Below the pieces are notes generated by a model. It searched no databases. It was not told the origin of the DNA and worked only from the letters and a program-made list of their open reading frames with translations. Shown here piece by piece: positions 11,370 through 22,639 of a stretch of DNA of 64,000 bases. Numbering within the stretch: position 1 is the first letter of the stretch; every line of letters starts with the position of its first letter. This DNA is from Roridomyces roridus (Eukaryota; Basidiomycota; Agaricomycetes; Agaricales; Mycenaceae): the NCBI GenBank assembly GCA_029378245.1, contig JARKIF010000006.1, forward strand, positions 1,550,001 through 1,614,000. Direction: 5' to 3'. A program made the translations under genes and the position numbers.

Positions 11370-12415
11370 GTACTTGGATGAGCGGAAGCAAAGTGCTCCG
11401 ACTCATTGAAATAGACTTGATTTCTCCTCCATTGCTGACTCGAATCGTTCCGTTTCCACATCTCCTGGTTGCGCTACACCCGCTCCCACCACTTGGTACA
11501 GACCTGGAAGTCGTAAACGCCTGCCACGGCCGTCACTGTGTGCCACATCACTGAGAATAGGCATGCCCTCACAAAGTCATTCACCTCTCCTCCATTCCGG
11601 ACTCGAATCCTTCCATCCAGCACTCGCTCCGGACCTCCAAAGTCTCCTCCACACGCCCCCGCAACTCGCTGCGGACATGGATGTCTTCAACGCCCACCAC
11701 GGTCATCACTGTCTGCCACATCACTTAAAATGCGACCCCACTGGCAAGTCCGGCCGTCTCTCCTCCATTTCGGAACTGAAACCTTCCATCCAGGACTCGT
11801 TCTGAATCTCCCGAGTCCCCTCCAAACGCCCCCAGCACTCGATACGCATTTGGACATTGTCAACGCCCGACAGCGCCGTCTGTATCTGCCACATCACCCA
11901 AAATGCGACCCCACTAGCAAGTCTGGCCGTATCTCCACCATTTCGGACTCGAATCCTTCCATCTTGGACACGTTTCGCACCTCCTGCATCCCCTGCACAT
12001 GCCCCCGGCACTGGATACGCATCTGGACGTTCTCAACGCCTGACACGGCCGTCACTGTCTGGCACATCACCCATAATAGGTATGCCCTCCCAAAATCACT
12101 GGTCTATCCTCCATTCCGGACTCAAATCGTTCAATCCAGGACACGTTATGCATCTCCTGCATCCCCTGCACATGCCCCCAGCACTCGATACGCATCTGGA
12201 CGTTGTCAACGCCCGACAGCGCCGTCTGTATCTGCCACATCACCCAAATTGCGACCCCACTAGCAAGTCTGGCCGTATCTCCACCATTTCAGACTTGAAT
12301 CCTTCCATCTTGGACACGTTTTGCACCTCCTGCATCCTCTGCACACACCCCGAGTACTTGATACCCATCTGGGCGCCGTCAACGCCCGACACGGCCGTCA
12401 CTGTCTGGCACATCA
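11370..12415 (+). repeat. Tandem array, 173-bp unit, about six copies
   Basis: The anchor word CACATCAC recurs with the base before it at 11543, 11716, 11889, 12062, 12235 and 12408, exactly 173 bp apart each time. Each unit carries the same order of words: CTCCATTTCGGACTCGAATC, a run of CCCC-rich triplets, GATACGCATCTGGA, GTCAACGCC and a GTCACTGTCTG-like end. The unit before 11543 is more diverged. Units starting at 11543 and 12062 share an AATAGGYATGCCCTC variant; those at 11716, 11889 and 12235 share AAATGCGACCCCACT or a one-base variant. Since 173 is not a multiple of three, the long open frames over it are not coding. Confidence 0.9.
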
Positions 12416-12524
12416 CCGTTGGAGGGAAAGCAAGTCTTATTTCTATAGGCTCAATCCGTAGCTCTCACCAGTTCTTCAAGCACCTTCCCTGTCTGAGGGT
12501 ACTCTATGTGGTGCCATGCTCGGC

Positions 12525-12548
12525 CGTCGTCGTCGTCGTCGTCGTCGG
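12525..12548 (+). repeat. (GTC)n microsatellite
   Basis: About eight GTC/CGT triplets in a row in non-coding DNA between the 173-bp array and the F-box gene. Confidence 0.8.
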
Positions 12549-12846
12549 GTATCCCAAGTTGTCAGTGTATCATTATCTCATCTTCCTGCTGCTAACATAA
12601 ATTATTGCGCAGCATTGCATGCTGCGGCCCCGTCGCATCCTAGTCCTTGAACGTGCAGCACGCTGCTACCGTCCCCTTGAGTACAGGATCAAGTCGGTGG
12701 TCGAGCTAGCCATTATCGCCATTGCAAGTCCCCTCATCCGCTCCATGGACGATCTTGATCAAGTAGCCAAGTACATGGGATGTATTCAGTATCTATTGTG
12801 TCTACATACATTCAGCTCATGTAATAATCATAAGGTTACATTCTGC

Positions 12847-14478
12847 TCAGAGACAGGTGCATCTCTCGCCACATTCGCAGCTGTATGGCTCATAACCTGG
12901 ATGGCGCAGACCATCAAACATATTTTCCCAAGGAGCCCATGCAAACCAGTGGTGCGCATATTGATGTTGCGTATGGGAGTCAAATCGGCGCACCAGATCG
13001 TCCCAGTGTGTATCACCAAAGCGCCAGCCCAACATTTCCGCGTCTCCGGCCTCCCATAAATCCCGAAAGTCGATGGCCTGTCTTGAATTCCACCATCGTT
13101 CGTACTCCATTCGCAATGCTTGTGAACGACAAACCGTGAAGGCGTGGTGGGGAACAATGTTTTCCTCGAGCTCGACCTCCAGTGTACCGGGGGTGTGTAT
13201 GGTGAGCTGACGGAGGGAGGGGAGATGGCGGGCAATGAGAGCTGCCAAGATGCCAGCTGTTGCGTCGCCGGGCACCCACGGCAGGGGTTCTATGCGGAAA
13301 CACCGGTCGGCGGGACGGAGGCGACCGACAAGTGGGCCGAGGCTGCCGGGGAAATCGTTCTCCACTGCCCAGAAGAACGAGTCCAGTGTGCACGGGCAGA
13401 CCAGGAGAGTTGTGAGCGAGGCGGCTACAAGCGGATGCAACAACACTTCAGCAAAACTGTTGCGGGGCATGCCGGACCAAATCTCAATCTTGTCAAGCGT
13501 GCATTGAGATCGCACCAGAAATCCGGTCACAAATACGAGATAATCCCCGTCGCCGGGCTCGAAGATGAGGTGGCGGAGATTTGGCAGGACAAGAGCCCCA
13601 AGAATTCTAGTGGAGCTGGCAAGAGCCAGCGTAGCGACGGACGGTATGGTCACCCTTTCCGCATTATCTGGCAGGTCCACACGCCAATTGATGCCCAAGC
13701 GCAGGTAGACTACCTGTTGCAGCTCTTTGAAAATGGCGGTGATATCACCACGGCCATCCCAATTGTCGAAACTCAGCGCTGTCAGCTGGCTCCAAGGTGC
13801 GCGCGGCAGGAAGCGGCCCCGCCAGCGTAGATGGGTGATTGTGGCTGGTACGTATTCAAGAAGGCCCATCGTCCAGTTGGATAGCTCCGGCTGGGCGCTG
13901 TTGGATGTGATGCACAGGCTGCGGAGTGCGGGGACAATCATGGCTGCAGGGGCTGCAGACTCGTCGTCGTCTTCTTCATCATAGTCGAACGACGCATCGT
14001 TCCATTCCACGTTGCGGCAGTACGGGAGGATACGGTACAGTTCGGCAGGAATTGGTCGGTCCCTTGGGAGGCGAAGCGATAAGCTCCTCACGCTATTTTC
14101 CCGCAGGGAGAAAAATTGGAGCCAGAACAGGACGTCGGCGACGCTGCTTTCCTCTGCGTCGAGAGACTCCCACAGGGCACTGTGGTTAAGCGCCAACTCT
14201 CGCCATTGTTTGTTGACAAAGCAGATAGAGAGTGGGACGTCAGAATAGGATATTGGCCGGAAGAAGGGACTAGGGAACGCGGTGACGGGGAGCATGGGTT
14301 TTGGGCAGGGGAGGCTCTGATAAAATATTTCTCCCAGAGTCTCGGCGGGAAGCCTGTTGATTGAGCCAGGCATCGCGAGCACGGCAGACGAGGAGGCCTG
14401 CAAGTGATTTTCTGTCCCGTTTTGGAATTGGTGAGTCATTCTCCTTTCCTTCATGGGTTTCTCCGATGATATGCACAT
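12847..14478 (-). CDS. F-box-like protein with leucine-rich region
   Basis: Single-exon gene of 543 codons starting at an ATG at 14478. Residues about 39-90 form an F-box-like motif (INRLPAETLGEIF, then VNKQWRELALNHSALWESL), the standard opening of the very large F-box families of mushrooms. The rest has repeated strand/helix segments rich in Leu (RSLSLRLPRDRP, LRHLIFEPGD, ITHLRW) as in irregular leucine-rich repeats. F-box proteins bring substrates to SCF ubiquitin ligases through Skp1; the substrate is unknown. The tail ends in a Cys-containing stretch CECGERCTCL. No breaks are seen. Its 5' end lies about 100 bp from the integrase pseudogene, which is on the same strand. Confidence 0.8.
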   Translation of the reverse strand: MCISSEKPMKERRMTHQFQNGTENHLQASSSAVLAMPGSINRLPAETLGEIFYQSLPCPKPMLPVTAFPSPFFRPISYSDVPLSICFVNKQWRELALNHSALWESLDAEESSVADVLFWLQFFSLRENSVRSLSLRLPRDRPIPAELYRILPYCRNVEWNDASFDYDEEDDDESAAPAAMIVPALRSLCITSNSAQPELSNWTMGLLEYVPATITHLRWRGRFLPRAPWSQLTALSFDNWDGRGDITAIFKELQQVVYLRLGINWRVDLPDNAERVTIPSVATLALASSTRILGALVLPNLRHLIFEPGDGDYLVFVTGFLVRSQCTLDKIEIWSGMPRNSFAEVLLHPLVAASLTTLLVCPCTLDSFFWAVENDFPGSLGPLVGRLRPADRCFRIEPLPWVPGDATAGILAALIARHLPSLRQLTIHTPGTLEVELEENIVPHHAFTVCRSQALRMEYERWWNSRQAIDFRDLWEAGDAEMLGWRFGDTHWDDLVRRFDSHTQHQYAHHWFAWAPWENMFDGLRHPGYEPYSCECGERCTCL

Positions 14479-14577
14479 TCAAAGGACTCGCTCATTGTAC
14501 ATCAAGTAGTATGCTAATGAAGATTAAGCCTACATATGCGCTCTCATCCTCAGCGGCTGCGTCAACAGTGGATCCGG

Positions 14578-16352
14578 CTACACCTCGATTCGCTGGCAGA
14601 TGGCAAGAGCCTCCTTCCAGACGACCTTGCGGACCGCCATGTCCCGGGAACCCGTGTCCACAAGCTGGGCGAGCTGCAGATCGAGTAGAGCAACCTGCTC
14701 CGCCGTGAAAGGGCAGTTGGGCGGCTCCACAACAACTTCAGACATCGCATCCGGTGTTGAGAAGGCGTCGAACGGGTGCTGGTCCCGTGCATTGGGATTG
14801 TGCTGGGCATGATGAGCGAGGAGAGCGGGATTCCCGTGAGCCTCCCAATCGACACCAAACTGCGCAAAGTCGGCAACCTCGTCCTCCTGCTGAGCAATCA
14901 AGTGCCCAATTCCCCGAGGCCCTTGCTCCAGCAGACCAAAGGTAAACATATCGTGAGGCGAGCGCTTCGGCTCCCCTGTGATGGTGATCTTGTGAGCGTT
15001 CTAGGCATTGGCCCATTCCTGGCAATCCTGCTCGATTCCGGGAAGAAAAAGGTGGTGAAGAAGCCATAGGTGCGCGAGATTATCCACAGACAATCCATAC
15101 GATAGCTCGAGCTGAGTGAAGAAGGTCGCCCACTTCTTCCCGACTCCGCGAGTGAAGTCGACCCAAAGGCGTTCAATCCGAATGTTATGAACTGAGCTGC
15201 AAGGACTTGAGCAATCTTCCTTCCGATCATATGAGCATACTCACCGGCCCCAGATATATGATCCTCGTCCGGTACCTCTGACCCGCTCCATCATGATCGC
15301 GACCTTGATGTTTTCCACACCATGGTCTCCGCGAACGCGGCTCGGGAGCCCAAAAAGCTCTGTCGCCCTCTCGAAAAGCTCCAAGACCGTTTGACTGAGG
15401 TTGTTGGTGCTGACTTGGATGCCTGTAATGAACCTCGACTTGCCGTCGATGAAGGCATGGACAACAAGCTTCCAGCGAATCAATCCTGAGCCAGTCAGTC
15501 TCCCAGAATTCCATCGCGTGTAACGGGAACACACCATGCTGACCATCGTGGTGCCACAATGAGTTCACGCCGGGCACAGAATACACTCTGCGCTCGATAT
15601 GGCGATGCCCAAACATAGGCGGCACCCCTCTGACGCGTAAGTATGATGCCTCGATCCTGTCTCGAGGCACTCGGAATCCGCGGGCAGTCAGAGCGCCAGA
15701 GATCATTTCCCGCCCGAAATGCGGAAACTGTTGCAGAACGTCGGCCACCTGAGCATCCAAAGCGTCCGGATTGTCGCTGATAGCAGAGATACGAGGTCCC
15801 GTGGACTGCCACACTGCAGCAACACTGCCGTCCGGTTGGATTTCGTGCCGCCGCACAGGTCCTGCATCAGGGACAAGGCCTGCCTCCAGCGCGCGCCGCC
15901 GGACCGTGCGAGGATGGCATTTGAGTGACTTGGCGATACCTGTCACGCCTCGCAGCTTGAGGGCGCCGCTGAGGAACTTGGGCTGTATTTCGAGGCGGGG
16001 GCGTCCCGTACCCTTCCCGTTAGGTCTCTTCTCGATAACCTGGAGCAGAGGGGTTGTCAGGGGGTCGGATGATTTTGAGGCGGCGTCGTCCAAGGCCGTC
16101 TGCATGTCAGCCAGATTCCTTTCGAGAGCGGCAAATTCAGCAGCAGGAAATACGGCACGATGCTAAGTGAGAACTCAGCTGATTTGTGGAAGATTAAGTT
16201 CTCACTGGACTCACTGGCTCTGCCGCGGCGCGAAAACGGGCAACCTTGGAAGAAGTCGCACCCAGGCGTGCTGCATCCCCCAACTGGGTCCGCAGTGCAG
16301 TTTGAACGTGTTTCTCCAACTGCTCGTAGCCTTGGCGTATATTATCGAGCAT
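14578..16352 (-). pseudogene. Fungal integrase-core (DDE) protein, interrupted by one stop
   Basis: Four exons can be joined: about 16352-16206 (MLDNIRQGYEQLEKHV), 16156-15539, 15490-15237 and 15189-14578. The N-terminal part has a GRPRL motif and a helix-turn-helix-like segment (GIAKSLKCHPRTVRRRALEA). The catalytic core reads WHHDGQHGLIRWK, HAFIDGKSRFITG, RGDHGVEN and GSYIWGRSVHNIRIERLW, typical of the integrase-core proteins that are abundant in Agaricomycetes. Introns interrupt it after DGQH and after YIWG. The frame is open except for a TAG at 15001-15003 inside EWANA*NAHKI, where Trp is expected (TGG to TAG). The C-terminus (FTFGLLEQGPRGIG) follows in frame. It is likely a transposase or domesticated relative that was lost recently. 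No terminal repeats were found around it. Confidence 0.75.
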
Positions 16353-16410
16353 GGAGACTTGATGGAGACGTCGGAAAAGGTGTATTGATTCGATGACTAA
16401 GTATGTACGA

Positions 16411-18061
16411 CTAATCTGACTCATTTTTGGGCGACACCTGTGCCTGGATCTCTGCCACCCATTTCTTGGCGTCTGCAATTGACAAGATGGCTATTGTGCG
16501 GTAGTCATCCGGTACGTGGAAAGTACGACCCTCGGCGGGACGCAGCAAGGGGGCGTACAGAAGTGCGTAGATGTACTTGGCACGATCACGCTGGACGTCT
16601 GTGATCATGAGGGGATGGGAACGCGCAGCATCGACGGCATCGACGGCTTTGCTGAACCAGCTATGGTGGTTGTGGAAGGTGCTGGAAGCACCAAGGCCAC
16701 AATAGGCCAGGAGATTGTCGAGACTGAGCTCCATCCCGTTGGCCTCGATGGTAACGGTCTTTGGTGTACCCGTGCGAGGCCAAGTGTCTCCGAGCAGTTC
16801 TACAATCTGCTTTATGATTCGCACGCCCGCATAGATCCTGTAGGCGTGCCCAAGGTCTGCCTCGACAAGGGCCCGATAATGCGTTAGGGGTGCACCAACA
16901 GCCGTGCGAGCCAACTGGTCAAGGTATTGCTGGATTTGGGCGGGGACAGCGGCGGTGGTGAGTGATGTAGCAGGAGCGGGATTTGGGATGGAACTCGAGG
17001 CAGGACGCTGGGTGAGAGAGGTGGAGGCAACAGCCACAACGTTGGCACTGAACGCAGAGTCGTCCTGCAGGAGATACTCGGTTAGCTCGAGCAAGAGCGT
17101 AAGGTGGGAAGAACGCACGAGGTGAGAGATATAGATAGAGTAGGTCCCACCCATTCCATTGATGGTGTATAGATCGCGAAGCTCCTGAGCCGCATCAGCA
17201 TCGACCACCCGCGGGACTAGCTGATCGGCACGACCACCAATTTCGGCGTCCAAGTCGCCGACAACATCGCGGAATGGACCCAGCTCAACAAAGCCGGACC
17301 GCGGCTCGTTGTAACGAGGATCGTCGACAGGGAGGAGCTTTCGAGAGAAAGCGATGTACATGCGAGACGGGTTCCACTTGGAACAGAATGTCTACACGCG
17401 TCGGTTGCTTTCCCAGAAGGCCTTGATTATCTGGGCGGCAAACGGGTTGAGCGGAAGACTCAGCGACAGTACCAGATTGCTTATGCTGCCGGTGACCTCG
17501 TTCTTGAGTCCTAGATGGACGAGCGACAGGTGGAGGCTGGGCACCCTTCGAGCTGGACGTGCACATGTTAGCAGACGATATCAATATTGGCGATCCAAGG
17601 AAGGACGACGCGTACGGAATGAAATGATGCTGTCCCCCTCAGAGCCAGAATCTGCCTTTTCCTCTTCCATCTCGACATCTGCGGTTGAAGGCGGTTTCAC
17701 TGCAGTAGGGTCTACGTATGACCGACCCGACTCTTGCTGCAGCCGTTGCAAGCTTTGCGCAAAGAAGATGGCGTCTGCTTTCCTGAGATCTGGAAGAAAA
17801 TGATATCCAGCTCTGGGAGGCGTAGGTGGCCGCTCGGGTGGACCTGGGAGGGGGTGACGTCTGAGAAGCGAGAATAGGAGAGTGTATTTGGTATGAGGCA
17901 CCTTCGGCTTCATATTCCATGGGATCTGCAATAACTCTGGGTGGGTGGCTGGCAAAACGAGGGTCGTCGCGGCGGGTTACAAGCGGAACAACGGCGAGGT
18001 CTGCGGTGAGCGGCGCGGTTCTCGCACGGGCAGGGCGTTCAGAGTGTCTGCTCTGAATCAT
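16411..18061 (-). pseudogene. Unknown multi-exon protein, one premature stop
   Basis: Minus-strand gene just upstream of the integrase gene. Likely first exon from 18061 (MIQSRHSERPARARTAPL), then an exon around 17850-17620 with an acidic stretch (VEMEEEKADSGSEGDS), then one long frame from about 17550 to the stop at 16411. That frame contains a TAG at 17392-17394 (SNRRV*TFCSKWNPSRMY), again best explained as TGG to TAG. The remaining 316 codons are helical, with VELLGDTW and DVQRDRAKYIYALLYAPLL. I do not recognise the family. The joining of the first exons is uncertain. Its position and matching type of lesion suggest it may belong with the integrase gene. Confidence 0.45.
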
Positions 18062-18189
18062 GAAGGTTTTGTGGAGCCACCAAGGAGATCTGAGACAGCG
18101 ACCGACAAATCTTTTTGGAAATTATTTGCCAAGGGGAAATTGGTCCGAAAGCGATTTGAAAATCAGATCCCTTGCAAGAAGTTGAAACG

Positions 18190-18420
18190 AGTTGGAAACG
18201 AGTGGAACATGAGTGCAGAGTGCAGTTGAGTGCGTTTGGCAAAGTGAGTGGACAACGAGTGGGAGTGCGTTTCAGACGTGGTGAGCAAGCAAGCAAAGGA
18301 CCGTAACCAAAGAGCGGTGAGTCAAGAAAATGCGTTCGGAGTGAGTTGAAATGCACTCGCAACGCACTGCCACGCATCAAAACGCGGTTGCACGCGTGAC
18401 CACGCGTGGCCACTCACTTC
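18190..18420. repeat. GAGTG/CACTC-rich low-complexity stretch
   Basis: GAGTG occurs many times in the first two thirds and its complement (CACTC, CACGC) in the last third, with GAGTGCGTTT repeated. This gives an imperfect inverted arrangement. No coding sense. Confidence 0.4.
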
Positions 18421-19293
18421 AACTTGGGTTTTGTCCAGTAAAGCCCGGTATATCAAAGATTCGGGCTCTCTATTGCAGCCATTGATTCTATCTGAAGGGC
18501 TTCGCTCCCGGATGACGCTGATGCCCCGCCGTGGCAGTTTGACCCTCAGCAGCCTGCACTACGAAAGGCACATCTCAACCACTATCAACTCCTTCTTCGC
18601 ATCTCGCCCGAACTCCAGTGGTCTGTATGAGGTCAGGGATGATCCAGGGATGATTATTGCAGCTAGGGAAACATGTGTGCTGCCTGGTGGGGCCGTTGTT
18701 TTTGTATTTCATGATGTTTGTTTGCTCTAGTCTAGACTCACTGTGCCGTCAAGCCGATTTGGCTCAATTTGTTTATCAAATCAATGGGGCTCTTATTGGC
18801 TCTGATCAACTGGTCTCGTGCTCTTATAGCCTTTTATAGACCCCATCAGAGATCACGAGTCTTATAATAGATCTCATTATTTCCGACATGCAATACCGAA
18901 ATACATGAGGTGTAAGAAATAATTCAGATGGCGCGCCGCAGGCTCGATCGAGGTACCTCTTAAGGAAAATGATTACATAATACATGGATACTGCAGTATC
19001 GACCCACACTATCAGTAACTAGCCAGAATCCCGAAGTTAAACTGAAGGTGCGTGGAAGTTCTGGGAGACGGAGGTGCACGCTTGGGCTGGGAGTGAGAGT
19101 GAATGAAGCCAACGCGACGTCGAAGCATTGCACAACAATAAATCACCTATCATGTCAGCTTCTCGTGGGCACGAGAACCTAAACTGGTCTATAAATTTCA
19201 ACTTGCCCCTGAACTTCCATGGCGGCGAAGTTCAAGGAACGCCGCTCCTCGGAGCTATCTTTGAGATAGGCTCTCAGTCCAATAAAAGGCATC
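18421..19293. other. Intergenic, no supported gene
   Basis: A 100-codon plus frame (18431-18730) has no family signal. A short stretch near 19030 (CCCGAAGTTAAAC) recalls 5S rRNA but nothing else of a 5S gene is there. I see no other feature. Confidence 0.4.
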
Positions 19294-20447
19294 ATGGCTG
19301 CCCCAAAGCCCCATTCCCCACCAATGTCCTCCTACCGCAAATCCCCCGTCTACTTCTTCTCCGTCAATAGAGCTCCCCCCAATGTCTCGATGGACGAGTT
19401 CAAAGCGCAGATAGAATCAGTCACCGCGCAGGGGCTCCAGTTTCAGCGAACAGCAAAGACTACTCGAAAATGCGATCTGGCAACCATTCCCCTGTCCTCC
19501 GTTACTCGCCTGCTCGCTGAACTTATTCCAGATCATCATGAACAATACAATGGATGATTATGTCAAAGCGGCTGGTTTACCCAACCCACGTCCGATCATC
19601 CTCACCAAAACTGAACTTTACGAGGTAAGTAACAGGTGTCTTTTTATTCGATGAAGGGTCCAACGAATTTCTGCCAAACGGAACTATACGTACGAAATGG
19701 CAAAGGTACTTGGTGATATGCCGGAATTTTCTATGAGTGAATGCTTAAGGATTTGTTACAGGAAAGGGAGCTCAAGGAGGAGTCTGAAGTCTTAAAGCAC
19801 CCGGCACTTGCGACAGACAGCGATATCGATGTTTCGATGTTTTTTGCCCATGCCAACATCATGTTCGAAAGGCAATCAAGCGTAACGTCGACCAAAAGAG
19901 CCCATTGTCTCGCCATTCTTGAACTCCCAGAGGACCGGTCAGCGGAGGAGTGCGAGAAGAGGCTGGACGTGCTCTTGGATCGCTTCATGAAACGCCCCGT
20001 CGTCCAAAAGAATATCCTCAAGTTTTCGCTGGTGAGCCCATGGCTTGCCCCTAGCTTGTCTTCGCTCGGCGTATCTCATCGTATATGGAAGTTCCGGCCG
20101 ACTCAGGACAGCAGCATGAACGACAGTCTCCGCGAGGAGGGCTGGCACAGGCTCGGAAAACACACCCTTATCATTCACGGGGAATATGCGGTGAGCTCAT
20201 TTCCTTTGGAGGAACACGTACCCTTATCTAGCTGATAATCGACTCAACACAGAGTCAGCAAGATCTCATGGAGGTACGCACATAATGGTATTGACCCCCT
20301 CCAATCTGAGGCCAAATATCTCCACAGGCCTTGGACGTGACCGACCCGACGCTTGCGGAGCTTATTGTCGAGGCGGTGAAAGATTTCGACACGCCTGGTA
20401 CCACCGGATTTTCGGCCGACGTTGTCACGAAACTGGAGCAGAAATGA
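19294..20447 (+). CDS. Probable two-domain alpha/beta protein (EthD-like fold suspected)
   Basis: Plus-strand gene with about six exons. The start ATG is at 19294 (a second one at 19324 gives MSSYRKSPVYFF). Two halves look like repeats of one domain. In half one, an opening strand (PVYFFSVNRAPPNVSMDEFK) leads to NTMDDYVKAAGLPNPRPIIL. In half two, RAHCLAILELPEDRSAEE leads to FMKRPVVQKNILKFSL and DSSMNDSLREEG. The last exon ends FSADVVTKLEQK with the stop at 20445-20447. The motif order (strand, helix with a xPxxQKN turn, short insert, strand) resembles dimeric alpha+beta barrel proteins of the EthD group, which are common in basidiomycetes. Around 19425 the frame shifts without a good intron, so there may be a frameshift or a splice I missed. 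Function unknown. Confidence 0.5.
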
Positions 20448-21029
20448 AAATGCAGGCAGTGACGGATAAACAAGTTTCTACCATATGTTGGTTGTACTAT
20501 TACAAGAATAGTCTGTGTTGCCTTATCTCTCCTCTGGTCTGGGACGAACTGTCAGTGCTTCACTCAGCTGTCATTGATGCCTGGATCTGCATGTTCAATA
20601 GTTGGACGGTTGGACTGCCTCGAGATGGTATCCTGATCATTCCAACCCTCTGTATTCCCATTATCCGTTGAACAATTCAAACGGTTGAATATAACTTGCT
20701 TACTTTAAACACGCTCGGTCTTTCTGCTTACGCGCAGCTGGTGCCGCCGCCGCGTTGCCGCCAACTGTATCGACCCAGAATACTTGAGAGTCAAGGCTTT
20801 CGACATCCGACAGATATCCAATGATATGTGGCGTCGTCGACGGTCGACCCTATGTCACGATGTGTGAACTCGTGAGAGCAGGTGTTCGATTTTAGCACAA
20901 AATCCGTATAAGACAAGTACAGCAGACCTCTAACCTGTCTTCCTCTTCCCCCTCCTTCGAGCTAGCCTCCTTTTAAACTCCTTCGTTCCGACCTTCACTT
21001 ATCTTTCGCTGTACATATTCGCGGGCGTT
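20448..21029. other. Intergenic region
   Basis: AT-rich then GCCGCC-rich sequence between two plus-strand genes. The last 100 nt, CT-rich, probably include the promoter and leader of the membrane-protein gene at 21030. I see nothing else. Confidence 0.4.
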
Positions 21030-22504
21030 ATGACGCCTGAGGAGTTATCCACTCTTGAAGACCTCGGCACTGATATGCTGCATGGATTCGCCGTGATCGC
21101 CAACAAGACCGTCCTACTCAGTTAGTTGTCGTATCCGCGCTCTCGTCCGCTGGGTGATTTTGACGTCCGGTACGACCAGCCATATACGCCGTCCTCGTGC
21201 TCAAAGCCACCTTCATACTCCTGTAAATCTCCCACAAGACTCAAAGCGAACCGAACTCACCTTCGAATCGATTTTGAACAGATCCAAAGAACGCCGGGGC
21301 AGCAAAACGCATCTAATGATTCTCGCCAACCTCCTCACCATGTTCTCCATCGCAGTCGTCATGTGGACCTTGGATCTCACGAGCTTCATCGCCGAGGCCA
21401 AGTTCACCTTGATCGCAAACCCAGAACGATCGCTCGCAGACAGACTTGAGGGCGCGCGGAACGAGTTTGTCTTCCCTTTCCTTGCGGCGGACGCGGCGTT
21501 GTACGGGTATCTGGTATGTATGCAGATAGCCAGCATTCGTTTGACTGAAACCACCAAAAACAGTCGCTACTCGGAGACGCGATCATAATACACCGCGTCT
21601 GGACGTTGAAGGCTTACTGGCGCGTGTGGATATTCTTCATTCCTTGCGCCTTCCTCTTCGTTTCCTCCAGTGAGCCCTCCCTCCCACTCTCTCACAGGTT
21701 CTATGCTGAGTATGGACAAGTCGCAACCGTCCTCCTGACCTACTGCGTCGCCATAGCCGGAGACGAACTCGTCCTCGGGATGTTCGAGAACCCCGAATTT
21801 TGTCGGAACGTCCAAGTCATGACTTATGTCATGCCGTGTCTGACGACCGCCGTCGCGACTCTGTTCATCAGCGTGACTGCCTGGTCTGTAAATATCCATC
21901 TACAGCGATGGATTGACTCACAGTTTCGGCAGGAAACACCGCAAATGGAGCAACATCTTGCGTGAGAATGGCTTGGGGCCATCGGGAAGGTCGCAAACCG
22001 AAAGGATTCTCATCCTTTTGTTGGATTCCGGACTGCTTTACTTTCTGTTTTTCGTACGTCAGCATTCCATTTGGACTCGAATAACAGACGAACCGAATAC
22101 TAGGCCATCCAAGCGATGGATTCTATTCCCCGCCTCCAGACATGGATTCACTCCCACTCAGGCATCTCCTTCCTACTCACCATGTTTCAATATTCGACTA
22201 GCGTTATCGTGGTCAGTCTTCTCTTCCTCGGCAGCTGAGATAACTCACAGAGAAACAGGGGATATACCCAACCATGATCGTCGTCCTCGCACATTCCCAG
22301 CGCAAGGGTACCACCTGTGTGGATTATCGTCCAAGTGCAGGTTCTAGCACCCCGGGAGGAGGTATCCACGCAACTCCGAATGTCCATTCGCGCGCCTCTT
22401 TCTCATCGACGCGCCCGCTTAGACCGCAGACGGATGAAAGCGACGTCGAGGCTGGGCTCGCGGTCGAGAAGGGTGTGGGCGCGGGCGCGAAGCCGTGGGT
22501 TTGA
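21030..22504 (+). CDS. Seven-transmembrane-like orphan membrane protein
   Basis: Start ATG at 21030 (MTPEELSTLEDLGTDML). At least six exons separated by introns of about 50 nt. Hydrophobic segments in order: IYAVLVLKATFILL; HLMILANLLTMFSIAVVMW; AADAALYGYL with MGDAIIIHRVW; WIFFIPCAFLFVSS; VATVLLTYCVAIAGDEL; TTAVATLFISVTAW; RILILLLDSGLLYFLFF; SVIVGIYPTMIVVLAHS. The GDAIIIHRVW and IYPTMIVVL motifs are typical of a large Agaricomycete family of orphan multi-pass proteins that resemble 7TM receptors; ligand and role are unknown. The cytosolic tail is Ser/Thr-rich and ends VEKGVGAGAKPWV at 22504. A further intron is likely after SQRK (about 22307-22341). No break seen. Confidence 0.6.
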
Positions 22505-22639
22505 GCACTGTGTGTATGTCGAGATTGAGAAATGCGGGCCAATAACTGTAAATATACCCTCCTTGTGGACCCTGTTGTACTATGTATTGTACTTGTCTTT
22601 GCGACGAGATGTGGCGTGTGACCTGTGAGGGAGAGAAAG

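Noticed and set aside
11538..12600. Two long plus-strand open frames (241 and 247 codons)
   Set aside because: They run through the 173-bp array, whose period is not a multiple of three, so each unit is read in a different frame; the frames are open by composition only.
18990..19110. Possible 5S rRNA (CCAGAATCCCGAAGTTAAAC)
   Set aside because: Only about 20 nt resemble a 5S gene; the flanking helices and the internal promoter boxes are not there.
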